Shown: positions 52,963 through 62,058 of the stretch, piece after piece
Numbering within the stretch: the first letter of the stretch is position 1
Layout of the letters: the number at the start of each line of letters is the position of its first letter
Assembly: GCA_947497245.1 (NCBI GenBank)
Contig: CANMFO010000009.1
Span: 1-64,000 of the forward strand
Origin: an uncultured Flavobacteriaceae bacterium
GTDB lineage: Bacteria; Bacteroidota; Bacteroidia; Flavobacteriales; Flavobacteriaceae
Direction of reading: 5' to 3'
DNA length: 64,000 bases
Program-made: the position numbers and the translations under genes
Notes under the pieces: model-generated
What the model saw: only the letters and a program-made list of their open reading frames with translations
Told to the model about the DNA's origin: nothing
The model's database searches: none

Positions 52963-53814
52963 ATGAAGAACGTCATAAAACCACTGTACTTGGTAGTACT
53001 GTTTGGCCTATTAACGGCCTTTTTGACCGAAAAGAACAAATTGTCGGGCCACCTGCTGTTCTACGCCTCTTTTGATGAGGGGGCCCGGGCCGATTTTGCG
53101 GTTGGGGACAGGGAAATATATACGGCTGAGAACCGCAAGGACATGGCCCGGGCAAAAAAGGGCCTGCTGAATACCGATGTGGCCATCGCAAAGGGTCGGG
53201 GGCTGGTCGGTGATGCGCTGGATTTTAAAAGGAAAAGCGGTAAGATTTCCTTTTATAGGGCAGCGAAAAATATGGGATACTCAGGGAAGGATTGGAGCGG
53301 AGCGGTTTCTTTTTGGTTGCAATTGGACCCTGCACGAGATCTAGAGCCCGGGTACTGCGATCCCATCCAGATCACCGATGTGAACTATAACGATGCCGCC
53401 CTGTGGGTGGATTTCACCAAGGACAACCCTAGGGATTTCAGGCTGGGCGCCATGGGTGATTTAAAGGTTTGGAACCCAGATAATTCCGAAGATGAACAAT
53501 TGGTCGAGGCGCGATTGGTGCGCGTGGGCAGCCCCCCGTTTGAAAGAGGGAAATGGACCCATGTGCTGATGAATTTCTCAGGATTGAACACCCAAAATGG
53601 CAAGGTGGAGCTTTATGTCGACGGTTCCCTAAAGGGCAGTGTCGACCCCATCAAGGACCCATTTACTTGGGAAGAGGAAAAAGCGGGGATATTGTTGGGA
53701 TTGAACTATATAGGGCTTATGGACGAACTCGCCGTATTCGATAGGAAACTCACTAGGGATGAGGTCAAGACTTTGAGTACTTTGAATAAAGGGCTGAAAA
53801 CCATTTTGGAATAG
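52963..53814 (+). CDS. Exported LamG-domain protein
   Basis: About 283 residues. The start is set at 52963, where a signal-like hydrophobic segment (LYLVVLFGLLTAFL) begins; an upstream open frame has no coding features. The mature part is one concanavalin/LamG domain (GHLLFYASFDEGARADF, VGDALDFKRKSGKISF, WSGAVSFWLQLDP, GLMDELAVFDRKLTRDEVKTL). It probably binds or remodels glycans. It follows the two oxidoreductase genes by 99 bases and may belong to the same sugar operon. Confidence 0.8.
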   Translation: MKNVIKPLYLVVLFGLLTAFLTEKNKLSGHLLFYASFDEGARADFAVGDREIYTAENRKDMARAKKGLLNTDVAIAKGRGLVGDALDFKRKSGKISFYRAAKNMGYSGKDWSGAVSFWLQLDPARDLEPGYCDPIQITDVNYNDAALWVDFTKDNPRDFRLGAMGDLKVWNPDNSEDEQLVEARLVRVGSPPFERGKWTHVLMNFSGLNTQNGKVELYVDGSLKGSVDPIKDPFTWEEEKAGILLGLNYIGLMDELAVFDRKLTRDEVKTLSTLNKGLKTILE

Positions 53815-54020
53815 CCTGTCGTACCCAAATTGATTCCGTGAGCGGGAACCGGAGGGAGATGGATATATCCCGGAACACGGTGCTTGGTCAATTTTGAAGG
53901 AGTCATGGCCCATTCCAGGAAAGGCTACCTTTGTCTCTTTTCAAGGGCCAGGGACCACCCGGTGGCCGTGCCCTAGGGAAACTTTCCATCCGATCGGATC
54001 ATTTAAAACATTCCGAAAAC

Positions 54021-54051
54021 AAAAAACCATCGATTTCTCGATGGTTTTTTT
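54021..54051. terminator. Bidirectional terminator hairpin
   Basis: Six A, a 7-bp stem CCATCGA-TTTC-TCGATGG and seven T. It can act on both strands and lies at the edge of the upstream copy of the tRNA 3' end. Confidence 0.65.
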
Positions 54052-54070
54052 CTTTGTAGCGGGAACTGGA
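54049..54070. repeat. Upstream copy of the tRNA-Met 3' end (22 bases)
   Basis: An exact 22-base copy of the sequence at 54222-54243, which covers the T-arm end, acceptor end and 3' flank of the initiator tRNA. Downstream of it the copy diverges at once. Confidence 0.6.
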
Positions 54071-54193
54071 TTGATTCCTTCGCTTTGCTACGGAATCGGC
54101 CTTAAGGGGAAGCTTGTACAAAGAAAACCATATTGCTCCGCAATAGGTTGCCTTTTTTATTTACAAAGTTAAAGCAAGCTTCACTTTTCCAAT

Positions 54194-54224
54194 AAAAAAG
54201 CCACCAACTTCCGTTGATGGCTTT
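54194..54224 (-). terminator. Terminator of the initiator tRNA
   Basis: On the minus strand the sequence has a 9-bp stem GCCATCAAC / GTTGGTGGC with one T-G wobble, extended by AAA/TTT, then a run of T. It lies just after the tRNA 3' end. Confidence 0.7.
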
Positions 54225-54229
54225 CTTTG

Positions 54230-54302
<73 letters not shown>

Positions 54303-54312
54303 ATGTGGACGG

Positions 54313-54345
54313 CAAAGATACAACACATTCTTGGTTTTATCAAAA
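54313..54345 (-). promoter_or_regulatory. Promoter of the initiator tRNA
   Basis: On the minus strand TATCTTTG (54313-54320) matches the -7 box TAnnTTTG. A TTTTG (54341-54345) lies 20 bases upstream, a good fit to the -33 box. The tRNA begins 11 bases downstream. Confidence 0.65.
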
Positions 54346-54423
54346 CTTGTTCCCAGAATCTTTTTTGGGCCATCCCGCTGGGAAAAACTTAAAATCCATA
54401 CCTTCGGGCATTGACACGACCCT

Positions 54424-55788
54424 ATGGATGCAATCAATGATTTTCTTAAGGCCGCATTGCCCTATACGGAATGGCCCATGTTCATTTTACTCATTGGAGG
54501 GGGACTTTTTTTGGTGTTCTATTCCAAGTTTTTGCCCTATCGTTTCTTTGGCCATGCCATAGCGATCACCGCGGGCAAGTACGATGACAAGAATGCAAAG
54601 GGCGATGTGAGCTCGTTTCAGGCGCTTTCGGCGGCAGTAGCGGCTACGGTGGGCCTTGGAAACATATCGGGCGTGGCGATCGCCATCCATGATGGTGGTC
54701 CGGGCGTGGTCTTCTGGATTTGGATGACCGCATTGATCGGTATGGGCATCAAGTTTTATTCCTGCAGCCTTTCCATTATGTTCCGCGGTACCGACTCCGA
54801 TGGCAAGCTCCAGGGAGGTCCCATGTTCTACATTACCAAGGGCCTGGGCGAAAGGGCAAGGCCGCTTGCCATTTTTTTTGCAGTTTGTGGACTATTTGGA
54901 TTTCTTGGAGTATTTACCGCAAATCAGTTTACGGAAACGTTTATGAACGTGGTCGAACCTTCCAGCTCGCTCTTTGCAATGAGTGAGCTTAATTGGAAAT
55001 TGGGCGTCGGGATGGTTTTGGCCGCAATCACTTCCGTTGTCATTTTCGGCGGCCTGACCAAAATTGCCAAGGTGGCCTCGGCCATCGTGCCCTTCATGGT
55101 CATGGTTTACCTCATTGCGGTACTCGTGGTGATGGGCCTCAATTCGGATCAGATCCTTCCTTCCCTCAAAATGATATTTACCGAGGCTTGGAACTTCAAC
55201 ACGATCGTAACCGGAGGTTTTTGGGGCCTGGTGATCATTGGTGTGCGCAGGGCCATGTTCTCCAATGAGGCGGGCCTGGGAAGCGCCCCCATGTACCATG
55301 GGCAGTCCAAGACCGACAATCCCATTAAAGAAGGACTGGTGGCCATGCTGGGGCCTTTTATCGATACGATCCTGGTGTGTACCTTTACGGCCGTGGTAAT
55401 CATTTTGAGCGGGGCATATCTGGAAGATCAAAGTGGCATTGTGATGACCCTGACCGCTTTTGAGCGGACGCTCTTCGGCTTTGGCGACGATCTGTTGATG
55501 CTGATCGTTACGGCCTTTGCCCTGTCAACGCTCTTCACCTATTCGTATTATGGGGTCAAGTGCCTGTCCTTTCTGACCAATGCCAAAATTGGAAAGTTTT
55601 ACAACTGGTACTTTGTGGCCATGATCGTTTTTGCGGCCGTGGCCTCCCTGGATCTGGTGAAGAACCTGATCGATCTGTCATACGCCCTGATGGTCATCCC
55701 CAATATGATCGCCGTTCTGTTGTTGGCCCCGAAGGTCAATACCGCGGCGGCGGAATATTTTAAAAAGATACGGAATGCAAAAGCATAA
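54424..55788 (+). CDS. Alanine/glycine:cation symporter (AGCS family)
   Basis: A 454-residue inner-membrane protein with about ten or eleven membrane segments. The family signature GNISGVAIAIHDGGPGVVFWIWMTALIGMG is present, as is the SNEAGLGSAPMYHG segment typical of AGCS transporters, which take up alanine or glycine with Na+. Length is normal. It overlaps the start of era by 14 bases, so both are likely co-transcribed. The initiator tRNA lies upstream on the other strand. Confidence 0.92.
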   Translation: MDAINDFLKAALPYTEWPMFILLIGGGLFLVFYSKFLPYRFFGHAIAITAGKYDDKNAKGDVSSFQALSAAVAATVGLGNISGVAIAIHDGGPGVVFWIWMTALIGMGIKFYSCSLSIMFRGTDSDGKLQGGPMFYITKGLGERARPLAIFFAVCGLFGFLGVFTANQFTETFMNVVEPSSSLFAMSELNWKLGVGMVLAAITSVVIFGGLTKIAKVASAIVPFMVMVYLIAVLVVMGLNSDQILPSLKMIFTEAWNFNTIVTGGFWGLVIIGVRRAMFSNEAGLGSAPMYHGQSKTDNPIKEGLVAMLGPFIDTILVCTFTAVVIILSGAYLEDQSGIVMTLTAFERTLFGFGDDLLMLIVTAFALSTLFTYSYYGVKCLSFLTNAKIGKFYNWYFVAMIVFAAVASLDLVKNLIDLSYALMVIPNMIAVLLLAPKVNTAAAEYFKKIRNAKA

Positions 55789-56659
55789 AGCGGGCTTTGT
55801 AAACATCATCGGAAACCCCAATGTGGGAAAATCGACCTTAATGAACGCCTTTGTGGGCGAAAAACTGTCCATCATCACCTCGAAGGCCCAGACCACGCGC
55901 CACCGCATTCTGGGCATCGTCAATGGCTCGGACTTTCAAGTTATTCTATCGGATACGCCGGGGATCATTAAACCGGCCTATGAGCTACAGTCCTCTATGA
56001 TGGGTTTTGTGAAATCGGCCTTTGAAGATGCCGATGTGCTCCTCTATATGGTCGAAATCGGTGAAAAGGCACTAAAAGACGAGCATTTTTTCGAAAAGAT
56101 CAGGAACAGTAAGATCCCGATCCTGCTTTTGTTGAACAAAATAGACCAGGCCAGCCAGGAACTCTTGGAGGAGCAGGTGCAATATTGGCAGGGACAATTG
56201 CCCACAGTGGAGATCCATCCCGTATCCGCTTTGAACAACTTTAACGTCAAGGCCGTTTTCGAACGGATCTTGGAACTCCTTCCCGAATCCCCGCCATTTT
56301 ACCCCAAAGACCAACTGACCGACAAGCCCGAGCGCTTTTTTGTGAACGAGACCATACGTGAAAAAATATTGATGCACTACAAAAAGGAAATCCCCTATTC
56401 GGTAGAGATCGAGACGGAGGAATTTTTAGAGGACGAGGAAATCATCCGTATGCGGGCGGTCATCATGGTGGAGCGCGATTCACAAAAAGGCATTATCATC
56501 GGACATAAGGGCACTGCCTTGAAAAGGGTGGGCGTGGAGGCCCGTAGGGATCTCGAAAAATTCTTCGGAAAACAGGTGCATATCGAACTGTACGTGAAAG
56601 TGAACAAGAACTGGCGCAGCGACCCCAACCAATTGAAGCGGTTCGGTTACAACAACTGA
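55775..56659 (+). CDS. era: GTPase Era
   Basis: A 294-residue ribosome-assembly GTPase. G1 is GNPNVGKS at 13-20, G3 is DTPG and G4 NKID. The C-terminal KH domain has IIIGHKGTALKRVGVEARRD and ends with WRSDPNQLKRFGYNN. Family knowledge: Era binds 16S rRNA near the 3' end and helps mature the 30S subunit. The gene overlaps the AGCS transporter gene by 14 bases; downstream is a convergent hypothetical gene. Confidence 0.97.
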   Translation: MQKHKAGFVNIIGNPNVGKSTLMNAFVGEKLSIITSKAQTTRHRILGIVNGSDFQVILSDTPGIIKPAYELQSSMMGFVKSAFEDADVLLYMVEIGEKALKDEHFFEKIRNSKIPILLLLNKIDQASQELLEEQVQYWQGQLPTVEIHPVSALNNFNVKAVFERILELLPESPPFYPKDQLTDKPERFFVNETIREKILMHYKKEIPYSVEIETEEFLEDEEIIRMRAVIMVERDSQKGIIIGHKGTALKRVGVEARRDLEKFFGKQVHIELYVKVNKNWRSDPNQLKRFGYNN

Positions 56660-56677
56660 ACCTTTTCCCCATAAACA

Positions 56678-57229
56678 CTATATGGCCAGCACGGTTTCCA
56701 TCATGAAGGTATGCAGTTCGAGCATTTGGGGCTTCCCTTTGTGCTTCCCGGCCCGGCCGAATCCATAAAGTACGAACCAAAGCAACACCATGAATACCAT
56801 CAATCCCAGTTGGAGACCGTAAGGTCGGTCCAGGGAAGCGCTGGAATACGCCCATATCCCAAGAATGATAAAGCAGGTCGCCACCCCGAAGTGCAGGAAC
56901 ATAAAAAAGGTCCACAAAGTGGGGTTGGGACCAAAAACACCATAAAGTTTGCTGTTCCCTTCATCTTTTTCCTGTATTTCCAGATGGAGCTGGGGCGACC
57001 AAAAATGGATTTTCTCAGAATTGAACTTGATAAAAATATGTTCGTCCAGCCTTTTGATCAAAAAGGGCTTCCTTTTGTTTTCGGCGAAGGCACTCAATAC
57101 CTCCTCCTTCGACGAGGGCAGTTCCAATTGGAAACTGGGCCTGAGGACAATATCGTTGGGTACCGGTTTCACTTCTCTCCTGGGGTTATCACACTGTTTT
57201 TTTGGTTGACCTAAATATAGGAAATCCAA
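56678..57229 (-). CDS. Two-helix membrane protein of unknown function
   Basis: A 183-residue protein. The N-terminal half is soluble and mixed (residues about 20-100, with RPSFQLELPSSKEEVLSAFAE and FNSEKIHFWSPQLHLEIQEK). Two membrane helices follow (about 105-127 and 138-158), and the C-terminus is short. No domain is recognised. It is convergent with era (18-base gap) and divergent from der, so it is probably a separate unit. Confidence 0.6.
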   Translation of the reverse strand: MDFLYLGQPKKQCDNPRREVKPVPNDIVLRPSFQLELPSSKEEVLSAFAENKRKPFLIKRLDEHIFIKFNSEKIHFWSPQLHLEIQEKDEGNSKLYGVFGPNPTLWTFFMFLHFGVATCFIILGIWAYSSASLDRPYGLQLGLMVFMVLLWFVLYGFGRAGKHKGKPQMLELHTFMMETVLAI

Positions 57230-57369
57230 ATGTGATCGAAGACTTTCGCAAATCCTATGATTCTGGTCATGCGATAAAGGGCATGCCTACATTCCCCTTT
57301 TTGACCCCAAAAGAAAATCCGTAATGGCGATGGGCCTTCCTGGGCCATGCGATATTTAAGTATTAGTAC

Positions 57370-57377
57370 TACCTTTG
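57370..57377 (+). promoter_or_regulatory. Candidate -7 box for der
   Basis: TACCTTTG fits TAnnTTTG and lies 18 bases before the der ATG. No clear -33 box is present. Confidence 0.4.
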
Positions 57378-57394
57378 CCCTCTAATTCAGTAAT

Positions 57395-58699
57395 ATGGGA
57401 GCCATAGTCGCCATTGTGGGAAGGCCGAACGTAGGGAAATCGACTTTTTTTAACCGGTTGATCCAGCGAAGGGAAGCTATTGTCGACGCCATAAGCGGTG
57501 TTACGCGAGATCGCCATTACGGCAAAAGCGATTGGAACGGAAAGGAGTTCTCCCTGATCGATACGGGAGGGTATGTGCTGGGAAGTGATGATGTTTTTGA
57601 AAAGGAGATCGACAAACAGGTGGAACTCGCCATCCAGGAGGCGGATGCCATCATTTTTATGGTTGATGCCGATACCGGGATCACGGGAATGGATGAGGAC
57701 GTTGCCAAATTGTTGCGGCGGGTGGACAAACCCATATTCCTGGTGGTGAACAAGGTCGACAATGCCAAAAGGGCCGCCGACGCAGTGGAGTTTTATGCGC
57801 TTGGGTTGGGGGATTACTTCAACATTTCCAGTATCAACGGAAGTGGAACGGGGGAGTTGTTGGATGCCATGGTCGAGGTGCTGCCCGAGATGGAAGAGGA
57901 AGTGGACGAGCTGCCCAGGTTTGCCGTCGTGGGAAGGCCCAATGCGGGAAAGTCATCCTTGATCAACGCACTGATCGGGGAAGAACGTTATATCGTGACG
58001 GATGTTGCCGGCACTACGCGCGACAGTATCGATACCAAATACAACCGTTTCGGGTTTGAGTTCCATTTGGTGGATACGGCCGGGATCCGTAGAAAATCAA
58101 AAGTGAAGGAAGACCTGGAGTTTTATTCCGTGATGCGCTCGGTCCGTGCCATTGAGCACAGCGATGTTTGTTTGCTGCTGTTGGACGCCACCCGTGGCTT
58201 TGACGGCCAGGTAGCGAATATCTTTTGGCTCGCCCAGCGGAACAACAAGGGTATTGTGATCTTGGTGAACAAATGGGATCTGGTCGAGGACAAAGAGACC
58301 AATACCATGAAGCACTATACCGAAAAAATTAAAAAGGCTATCGAGCCCTTTACCGATGTTCCCATATTGTTCATTTCGGTACTGACGAAGCAGCGTATCT
58401 TCAAGGCCATAGAAACGGCGGTTACGGTGTACAAGAACCGAAGCAAGAAAATCGTGACCCGGACCTTCAACGATGTCATGTTGCCCCTCATCGAGCATTA
58501 TCCGCCACCGGCCTACAAGGACAAATACGTTAAGATCAAGTTCTGTACCCAACTACCGACGCCTTACCCGCAGTTTGCATTTTTCTGTAACCTCCCGCAA
58601 TACGTGCGCGAACCCTACAAGCGGTATTTGGAAAACAAGATCAGGGAAAACTTCGATTTCACCGGGGTACCGATCACCATCTTTATGCGAAAGAAATAG
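57395..58699 (+). CDS. der: GTPase Der (EngA)
   Basis: A 434-residue protein with two consecutive GTPase domains and a C-terminal KH-like domain. The first G1 is GRPNVGKS (9-16), with DTGG and NKVD following. The second has GRPNAGKSS near 179-187, DTAG and NKWD. The KH-like end shows [31 protein letters not shown]. Family knowledge: Der is essential for 50S ribosome assembly. It stands alone with its own candidate promoter. Confidence 0.97.
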   Translation: MGAIVAIVGRPNVGKSTFFNRLIQRREAIVDAISGVTRDRHYGKSDWNGKEFSLIDTGGYVLGSDDVFEKEIDKQVELAIQEADAIIFMVDADTGITGMDEDVAKLLRRVDKPIFLVVNKVDNAKRAADAVEFYALGLGDYFNISSINGSGTGELLDAMVEVLPEMEEEVDELPRFAVVGRPNAGKSSLINALIGEERYIVTDVAGTTRDSIDTKYNRFGFEFHLVDTAGIRRKSKVKEDLEFYSVMRSVRAIEHSDVCLLLLDATRGFDGQVANIFWLAQRNNKGIVILVNKWDLVEDKETNTMKHYTEKIKKAIEPFTDVPILFISVLTKQRIFKAIETAVTVYKNRSKKIVTRTFNDVMLPLIEHYPPPAYKDKYVKIKFCTQLPTPYPQFAFFCNLPQYVREPYKRYLENKIRENFDFTGVPITIFMRKK

Positions 58700-58722
58700 G
58701 GTCGTAGCTTGGACGTTTTTTA

Positions 58723-58800
58723 CCGCCCACTGCCACTGCCTGCATGTTCATTGCTAATTGTTCATTGTTCACTGCCCAGTGCCCACTGCCCACTGTTCAT
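58723..58800. repeat. Degenerate CACTGCC/TTCATTG repeats after der
   Basis: Words such as CCCACTGCC, CACTGCCCAGTGCCCACTGCCCACTG and GTTCATTG recur over about 75 bases in the der to TPM gap. The CACTG core also occurs in the mutase gap (4875-4890). The function is unknown. Confidence 0.45.
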
Positions 58801-58806
58801 GGAACA

Positions 58807-59604
58807 CTACCATCCCCCGGAAGCTCCCCCACCGCCAAAGCCGCCGCCACCGAAACCACCACCGAAACCGCCGCTACCGCCGCCGCCAAATCCACCACTG
58901 CCGAAACCCCCACCGGAGCTACCGCTGCGTCCCATATTGCTCAGGATGATAATATCCCACAGGTCCAGCCCGGAAGAACGTTTTCCGCCCCCGCCCCCTC
59001 GATTTCGCTTGTTCCGGTTCGATAGGATAATAAGAATGATAAAAAATATGATAATGGGAAGGATCGTCCCAAACGGAAAACCATTGTCCCCGTCGAAAGT
59101 GCGCTCCTCTTGAAATTCCCCGTTCAGCACTTTAAAAATGGCATCGGCCCCATCGTTCAGGCCCCCGTAGTAGTTGTCTTGTTTGAATTGGGGAATGATG
59201 ACGTTTTGGATGATTCTTTTCGACAGGGCATCGGTAAGTTTGCCCTCGACCCCGTAGCCCGTATTGATGGCTATCCTCCGATCGCCCCGGGCCAACAGTA
59301 CCAGCACCCCATTGTCTTTTCCGTCCTGCCCGATACCCCATTTATGCCCCCATTGTGCGCCCAGATAATTGATGTCCTCCCCCTGCGTGGATTGGATTAT
59401 GGCCACCACGATCTGGGTGGAGGTACTATCGGAATACCGGATCAATTTCTGTTCCAATGCCTTTTCCTGATGGTCCGGAAGCAGCTCAACATAGTCGTAA
59501 ACGCTCGTTTGCAGCTTGGGTTTTTCGGGTATTTGGAACTGCGCGATGCCAAAATGGAGGCCGCAAAGTAGGAAAATCGGTAGGCTAGCCCTTGGATATC
59601 TCAT
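58807..59604 (-). CDS. TPM-domain protein (YgcG-like) with Gly-rich tail
   Basis: A 265-residue protein. A signal-like start (IFLLCGLHFGIAQ) is followed by a TPM domain (residues about 35-165; SVYDYVELLPDHQEKALEQKL, TSTQIVVAIIQS, RRIAINTGYGVEGKLTDA). One membrane helix (about 178-195) and a very Gly/Ser-rich tail follow. This matches YgcG-like proteins, whose biochemical role is not settled; plant members act as photosystem II phosphatases. It overlaps the upstream TPM gene by 20 bases. Confidence 0.88.
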   Translation of the reverse strand: MRYPRASLPIFLLCGLHFGIAQFQIPEKPKLQTSVYDYVELLPDHQEKALEQKLIRYSDSTSTQIVVAIIQSTQGEDINYLGAQWGHKWGIGQDGKDNGVLVLLARGDRRIAINTGYGVEGKLTDALSKRIIQNVIIPQFKQDNYYGGLNDGADAIFKVLNGEFQEERTFDGDNGFPFGTILPIIIFFIILIILSNRNKRNRGGGGGKRSSGLDLWDIIILSNMGRSGSSGGGFGSGGFGGGGSGGFGGGFGGGGFGGGGASGGW

Positions 59605-60022
59605 CGCTCAATTCGTTGGTATTTCCTTGTTGCCAAGGGAAGTGGGCCTCCAATTCCTTGCCGGCCCTTAGAATTCCGTCAACAATACCCTGCTTGTAGT
59701 TTCCTTTTTTGAACTGCGCGGCGATCGCATCCTTCGTACCGTTCCAAAAACCGTCGGGGACCACCTTGTCGATGCCCCGATCGCCGTAGATGGCAAACTT
59801 CCGATCGTTGACCGCTATATAGAGGATGACTCCGTTCCCTTCCTTGGTGTTGTCCATTTTCAATAGATGGAAGAGCTCCTTGGCCCGCTCAAAATGATCC
59901 AAACGGGTGTGGGCCTCGATGTGTACACGGATTTCCCCAGAGGTGTTCCTTTCCGCCTTGAGGATGGCCTGTACGATTTCACGCTCGTCCTCGCGCGTTA
60001 AAAAATCCTCGACTCTGGACAT
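59585..60022 (-). CDS. Cytoplasmic-type TPM-domain protein
   Basis: A 145-residue protein, a single TPM domain (TSGEIRVHIEAHTRLDHFERAKELFHLLKM, GVILYIAVNDRKFAIYGDRGIDK). No signal peptide or membrane helix is seen. It lies between the LemA gene and the secreted TPM protein, a common arrangement in Bacteroidota, so the three probably act together. The role is unknown. Confidence 0.85.
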   Translation of the reverse strand: MSRVEDFLTREDEREIVQAILKAERNTSGEIRVHIEAHTRLDHFERAKELFHLLKMDNTKEGNGVILYIAVNDRKFAIYGDRGIDKVVPDGFWNGTKDAIAAQFKKGNYKQGIVDGILRAGKELEAHFPWQQGNTNELSDEISKG

Positions 60023-60032
60023 ATATCGTTTA

Positions 60033-60632
60033 TCAATTGAATTCGAAGTTCACATCGGGGGCGTTTTCCGAACCGGCGTCTGCCTTATAGCGTGCCATTT
60101 CCCCGAAACCGAACATCCCCGCCAACAATTTTCCGGGGAATTTTGTGGTGTGGATGTCGTAAACGTTCACCTTTTCATTGTACCGGTTGCGCTCCACATT
60201 GATGCGATTTTCCGTGCCCTCCAGTTGGGATTGCAGTTCCAAAAAGTTTTGATTGGCCTTGAGCTCGGGATAGCGTTCGACCACGACCATCAGTTTGCCC
60301 AGGGCCCCGGTCAGACCATTTTGGGCTTCCTGGAACTGGGCCATGTTTTCCGGGCTAAGGTTGTTGGCGTCGATAGTGGTGGAAGTGGCCTTTGCCCGTG
60401 CCTCGATGACATCGGTCAATGTGCCGCGTTCAAAATCGGCGGCTCCCTGAACTGTTTTCACCAAATTGCCGATGAGGTCGTTCCTGCGCTGATAGGCGCT
60501 TTCCACGTTCGACCAGGCGGTCTTCGCATCGGCCTCAAATTCCACGGCCGTATTGTTGAAGCCCACTGCCCATTGGTATACTACAAATGCGAGGACTCCA
60601 AGAATTATTAGAGTAATTAATCCTTTTTTCAT
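60033..60632 (-). CDS. lemA: LemA family protein
   Basis: A 199-residue protein with an N-terminal membrane helix (about residues 3-20) and a long helical LemA domain (AKTAWSNVESAYQRRNDLIGNLVKTVQGAADFERGTL, LSPENMAQFQEAQNGLTGALGKLM, NRYNEKVNVYDIHTTKFPGKLLAGMFGF). LemA proteins are envelope-associated and of unclear function. It is the first gene of the LemA-TPM-TPM operon and lies 19 bases after the MerR-type gene. Confidence 0.92.
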   Translation of the reverse strand: MKKGLITLIILGVLAFVVYQWAVGFNNTAVEFEADAKTAWSNVESAYQRRNDLIGNLVKTVQGAADFERGTLTDVIEARAKATSTTIDANNLSPENMAQFQEAQNGLTGALGKLMVVVERYPELKANQNFLELQSQLEGTENRINVERNRYNEKVNVYDIHTTKFPGKLLAGMFGFGEMARYKADAGSENAPDVNFEFN

Positions 60633-60651
60633 GTTCTAGTGTTTATGGTTG

Positions 60652-60981
60652 TTATAGTTGTTCCTTGATTTTGATCAGCTCTATCTTGACCCTTTCCAGC
60701 TTCTGGATGATTTCAAAGTTGTCCAAGGTTTTTTGCCTGCCCTCCTTTAGATGGATTTTGGCACCTTCCAAGGTAAAGCCCCGCTCTTTCACCAAGTGAT
60801 AGATCAATTGGAGGTTCTTGATGTCCTGGGGAGTGAATTTTCGGTTTCCCTTGGCATTCTTTTTTGGTTTGATGGCATCAAATTCCTTTTCCCAGAAGCG
60901 GATCAGGGAAGTGTTCACGCCAAAAGCCTTGGCTACCTCACCAATACCGTAGTACAATTTTTCGGGAAGCTCTACTTGCAT
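60652..60981 (-). CDS. MerR-family transcriptional regulator
   Basis: A 109-residue protein with a MerR DNA-binding domain (YYGIGEVAKAFGVNTSLIRFWEKEFDAIKPKKNAKGNRKFTPQDIKNLQLIYHLVKERGFTLEGAKIHL) and a short C-terminal coiled coil. No effector domain or cysteine set is seen. It overlaps the M23 peptidase stop by 1 base (TGATG), implying coupling. The neighbours suggest it may regulate envelope genes (inference). Confidence 0.88.
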   Translation of the reverse strand: MQVELPEKLYYGIGEVAKAFGVNTSLIRFWEKEFDAIKPKKNAKGNRKFTPQDIKNLQLIYHLVKERGFTLEGAKIHLKEGRQKTLDNFEIIQKLERVKIELIKIKEQL

Positions 60982-61958
60982 CAGTCAAGGGATTGGTTTT
61001 CCTGATTGGCGTATTTCAGCATATTTTCGAACTCCTCGGGCGATAAACTCCCGTAGTAGAAATTAATGGGATTGATTCGCTCCTTGTCTTTCCATACCTC
61101 GTAGTGTAGGTGGGGTGCCTCAGATCGTCCGGTACTGCCCACAAAACCGATAAGGTCGCCCCTTTTTACTTTTTTGCCCTTTTTTACGTTGTACTGGCTC
61201 AGATGGCCGTAAATGCTCATATATCCGTAACCGTGATCGATTCGAATATGTTTTCCAAAGCCCGATGACCTGTTGTCCGCCCGCGTAACCTTGCCATCGC
61301 CGGAAGCGTAGATAGGGGTGCCCTTGGGTGCAGTGAAATCCATTCCCCAATGCATCTTCCGTGCTTTTGTGAACGGATCTGATCGCCAACCATAGCCCGA
61401 GGCCATACGGGTCAGTTCTTCATTGCTGATCGGTTGGATGGCCGGAATGGCCATCAGTAATTTCTCCTTTTCCTCAGCAAGTTTGGTGATTTCGTCCAGC
61501 GATTTGGATTGGATCGCCATCTGCTTTTTGATAATGTCCAGGCGTTTGGTCGTGGCAATGACCATTTCCGAGTTGTTGAAGCCTTCCAGGGCCCGGTACC
61601 GGTTCACTCCTCCAAATCCAGCACGACGTTGCTCTTCGGGAATCGGGTTGGCCTCAAAATAGAGCCTATAAATGTTATTGTCGCGTTCCTCGATATTGGA
61701 AAGCACGTCTTCGATCTGCTCCATTTTTTTGTTCAGCAGTTCAAATTGCAGCTCGTAATTTTTTACCTCCCGCCGTAGCGAAAGTTCTGCCGGGGTATTG
61801 ATCAAGTTGGTGTTCAGTAAAAAGACCAGCGACATCAGTCCAAACAGAAAGGAACCCAAAACGAACAAGGCAATATTCCGATACCGACGGGTTTTTTTCG
61901 GCTCGATCTTTCTATAGGAAAGCGTATCGGGATCGTAATAGTACTTTACCTTAGACAT
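60981..61958 (-). CDS. M23-family murein endopeptidase
   Basis: A 325-residue protein with one N-terminal membrane helix (about residues 28-50), a coiled coil (about 57-100 and 130-170), and a C-terminal M23 (LytM) domain. The zinc ligands are seen: His203 and Asp207 (MHWGMDF), and His285 in PHLHYEV with His283; His252 in YGHLSQY fits the remaining active-site position. The full set suggests an active peptidoglycan endopeptidase anchored at the inner membrane, acting in the periplasm. It is first in a unit with the MerR gene. Confidence 0.9.
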   Translation of the reverse strand: MSKVKYYYDPDTLSYRKIEPKKTRRYRNIALFVLGSFLFGLMSLVFLLNTNLINTPAELSLRREVKNYELQFELLNKKMEQIEDVLSNIEERDNNIYRLYFEANPIPEEQRRAGFGGVNRYRALEGFNNSEMVIATTKRLDIIKKQMAIQSKSLDEITKLAEEKEKLLMAIPAIQPISNEELTRMASGYGWRSDPFTKARKMHWGMDFTAPKGTPIYASGDGKVTRADNRSSGFGKHIRIDHGYGYMSIYGHLSQYNVKKGKKVKRGDLIGFVGSTGRSEAPHLHYEVWKDKERINPINFYYGSLSPEEFENMLKYANQENQSLD

Positions 61959-61973
61959 AAATGTATTTTATCC

Positions 61974-62009
61974 TATTTTTGTGTCGTTTTATCAGAACAA
62001 ACAAATATA
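61974..62009. promoter_or_regulatory. Divergent -7 boxes for alaS and the M23 peptidase gene
   Basis: TATTTTTG at 61974-61981 (plus) fits a promoter for alaS, and TATATTTG at 62002-62009 (minus) fits one for the M23 gene. Neither has a clear -33 partner. Confidence 0.45.
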
Positions 62010-62058
62010 AAAATTGTTTTGTAGAAACTGTTAATTTTTATAAAACCTTACCATTTTC

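Larger units (their letters stand above)
53815..54229. other. Intergenic region with a tRNA 3'-end copy and hairpins
   Basis: About 415 bases without a gene. A 22-base word, TTTCTTTGTAGCGGGAACTGGA, lies at 54049-54070 and again at 54222-54243, where it covers the initiator tRNA 3' end and its flank. Each copy follows a hairpin with T or A tracts. A third hairpin at 54126-54149 (AACC...GGTT with TATTGC/GCAATA) precedes a T run. This looks like the remains of an old duplication or integration event. Confidence 0.5.

Noticed and set aside
54305-54562. 85-codon ORF overlapping the start of the AGCS gene
   Set aside because: It overlaps the tRNA promoter and the AGCS start in another frame and has no recognisable feature.
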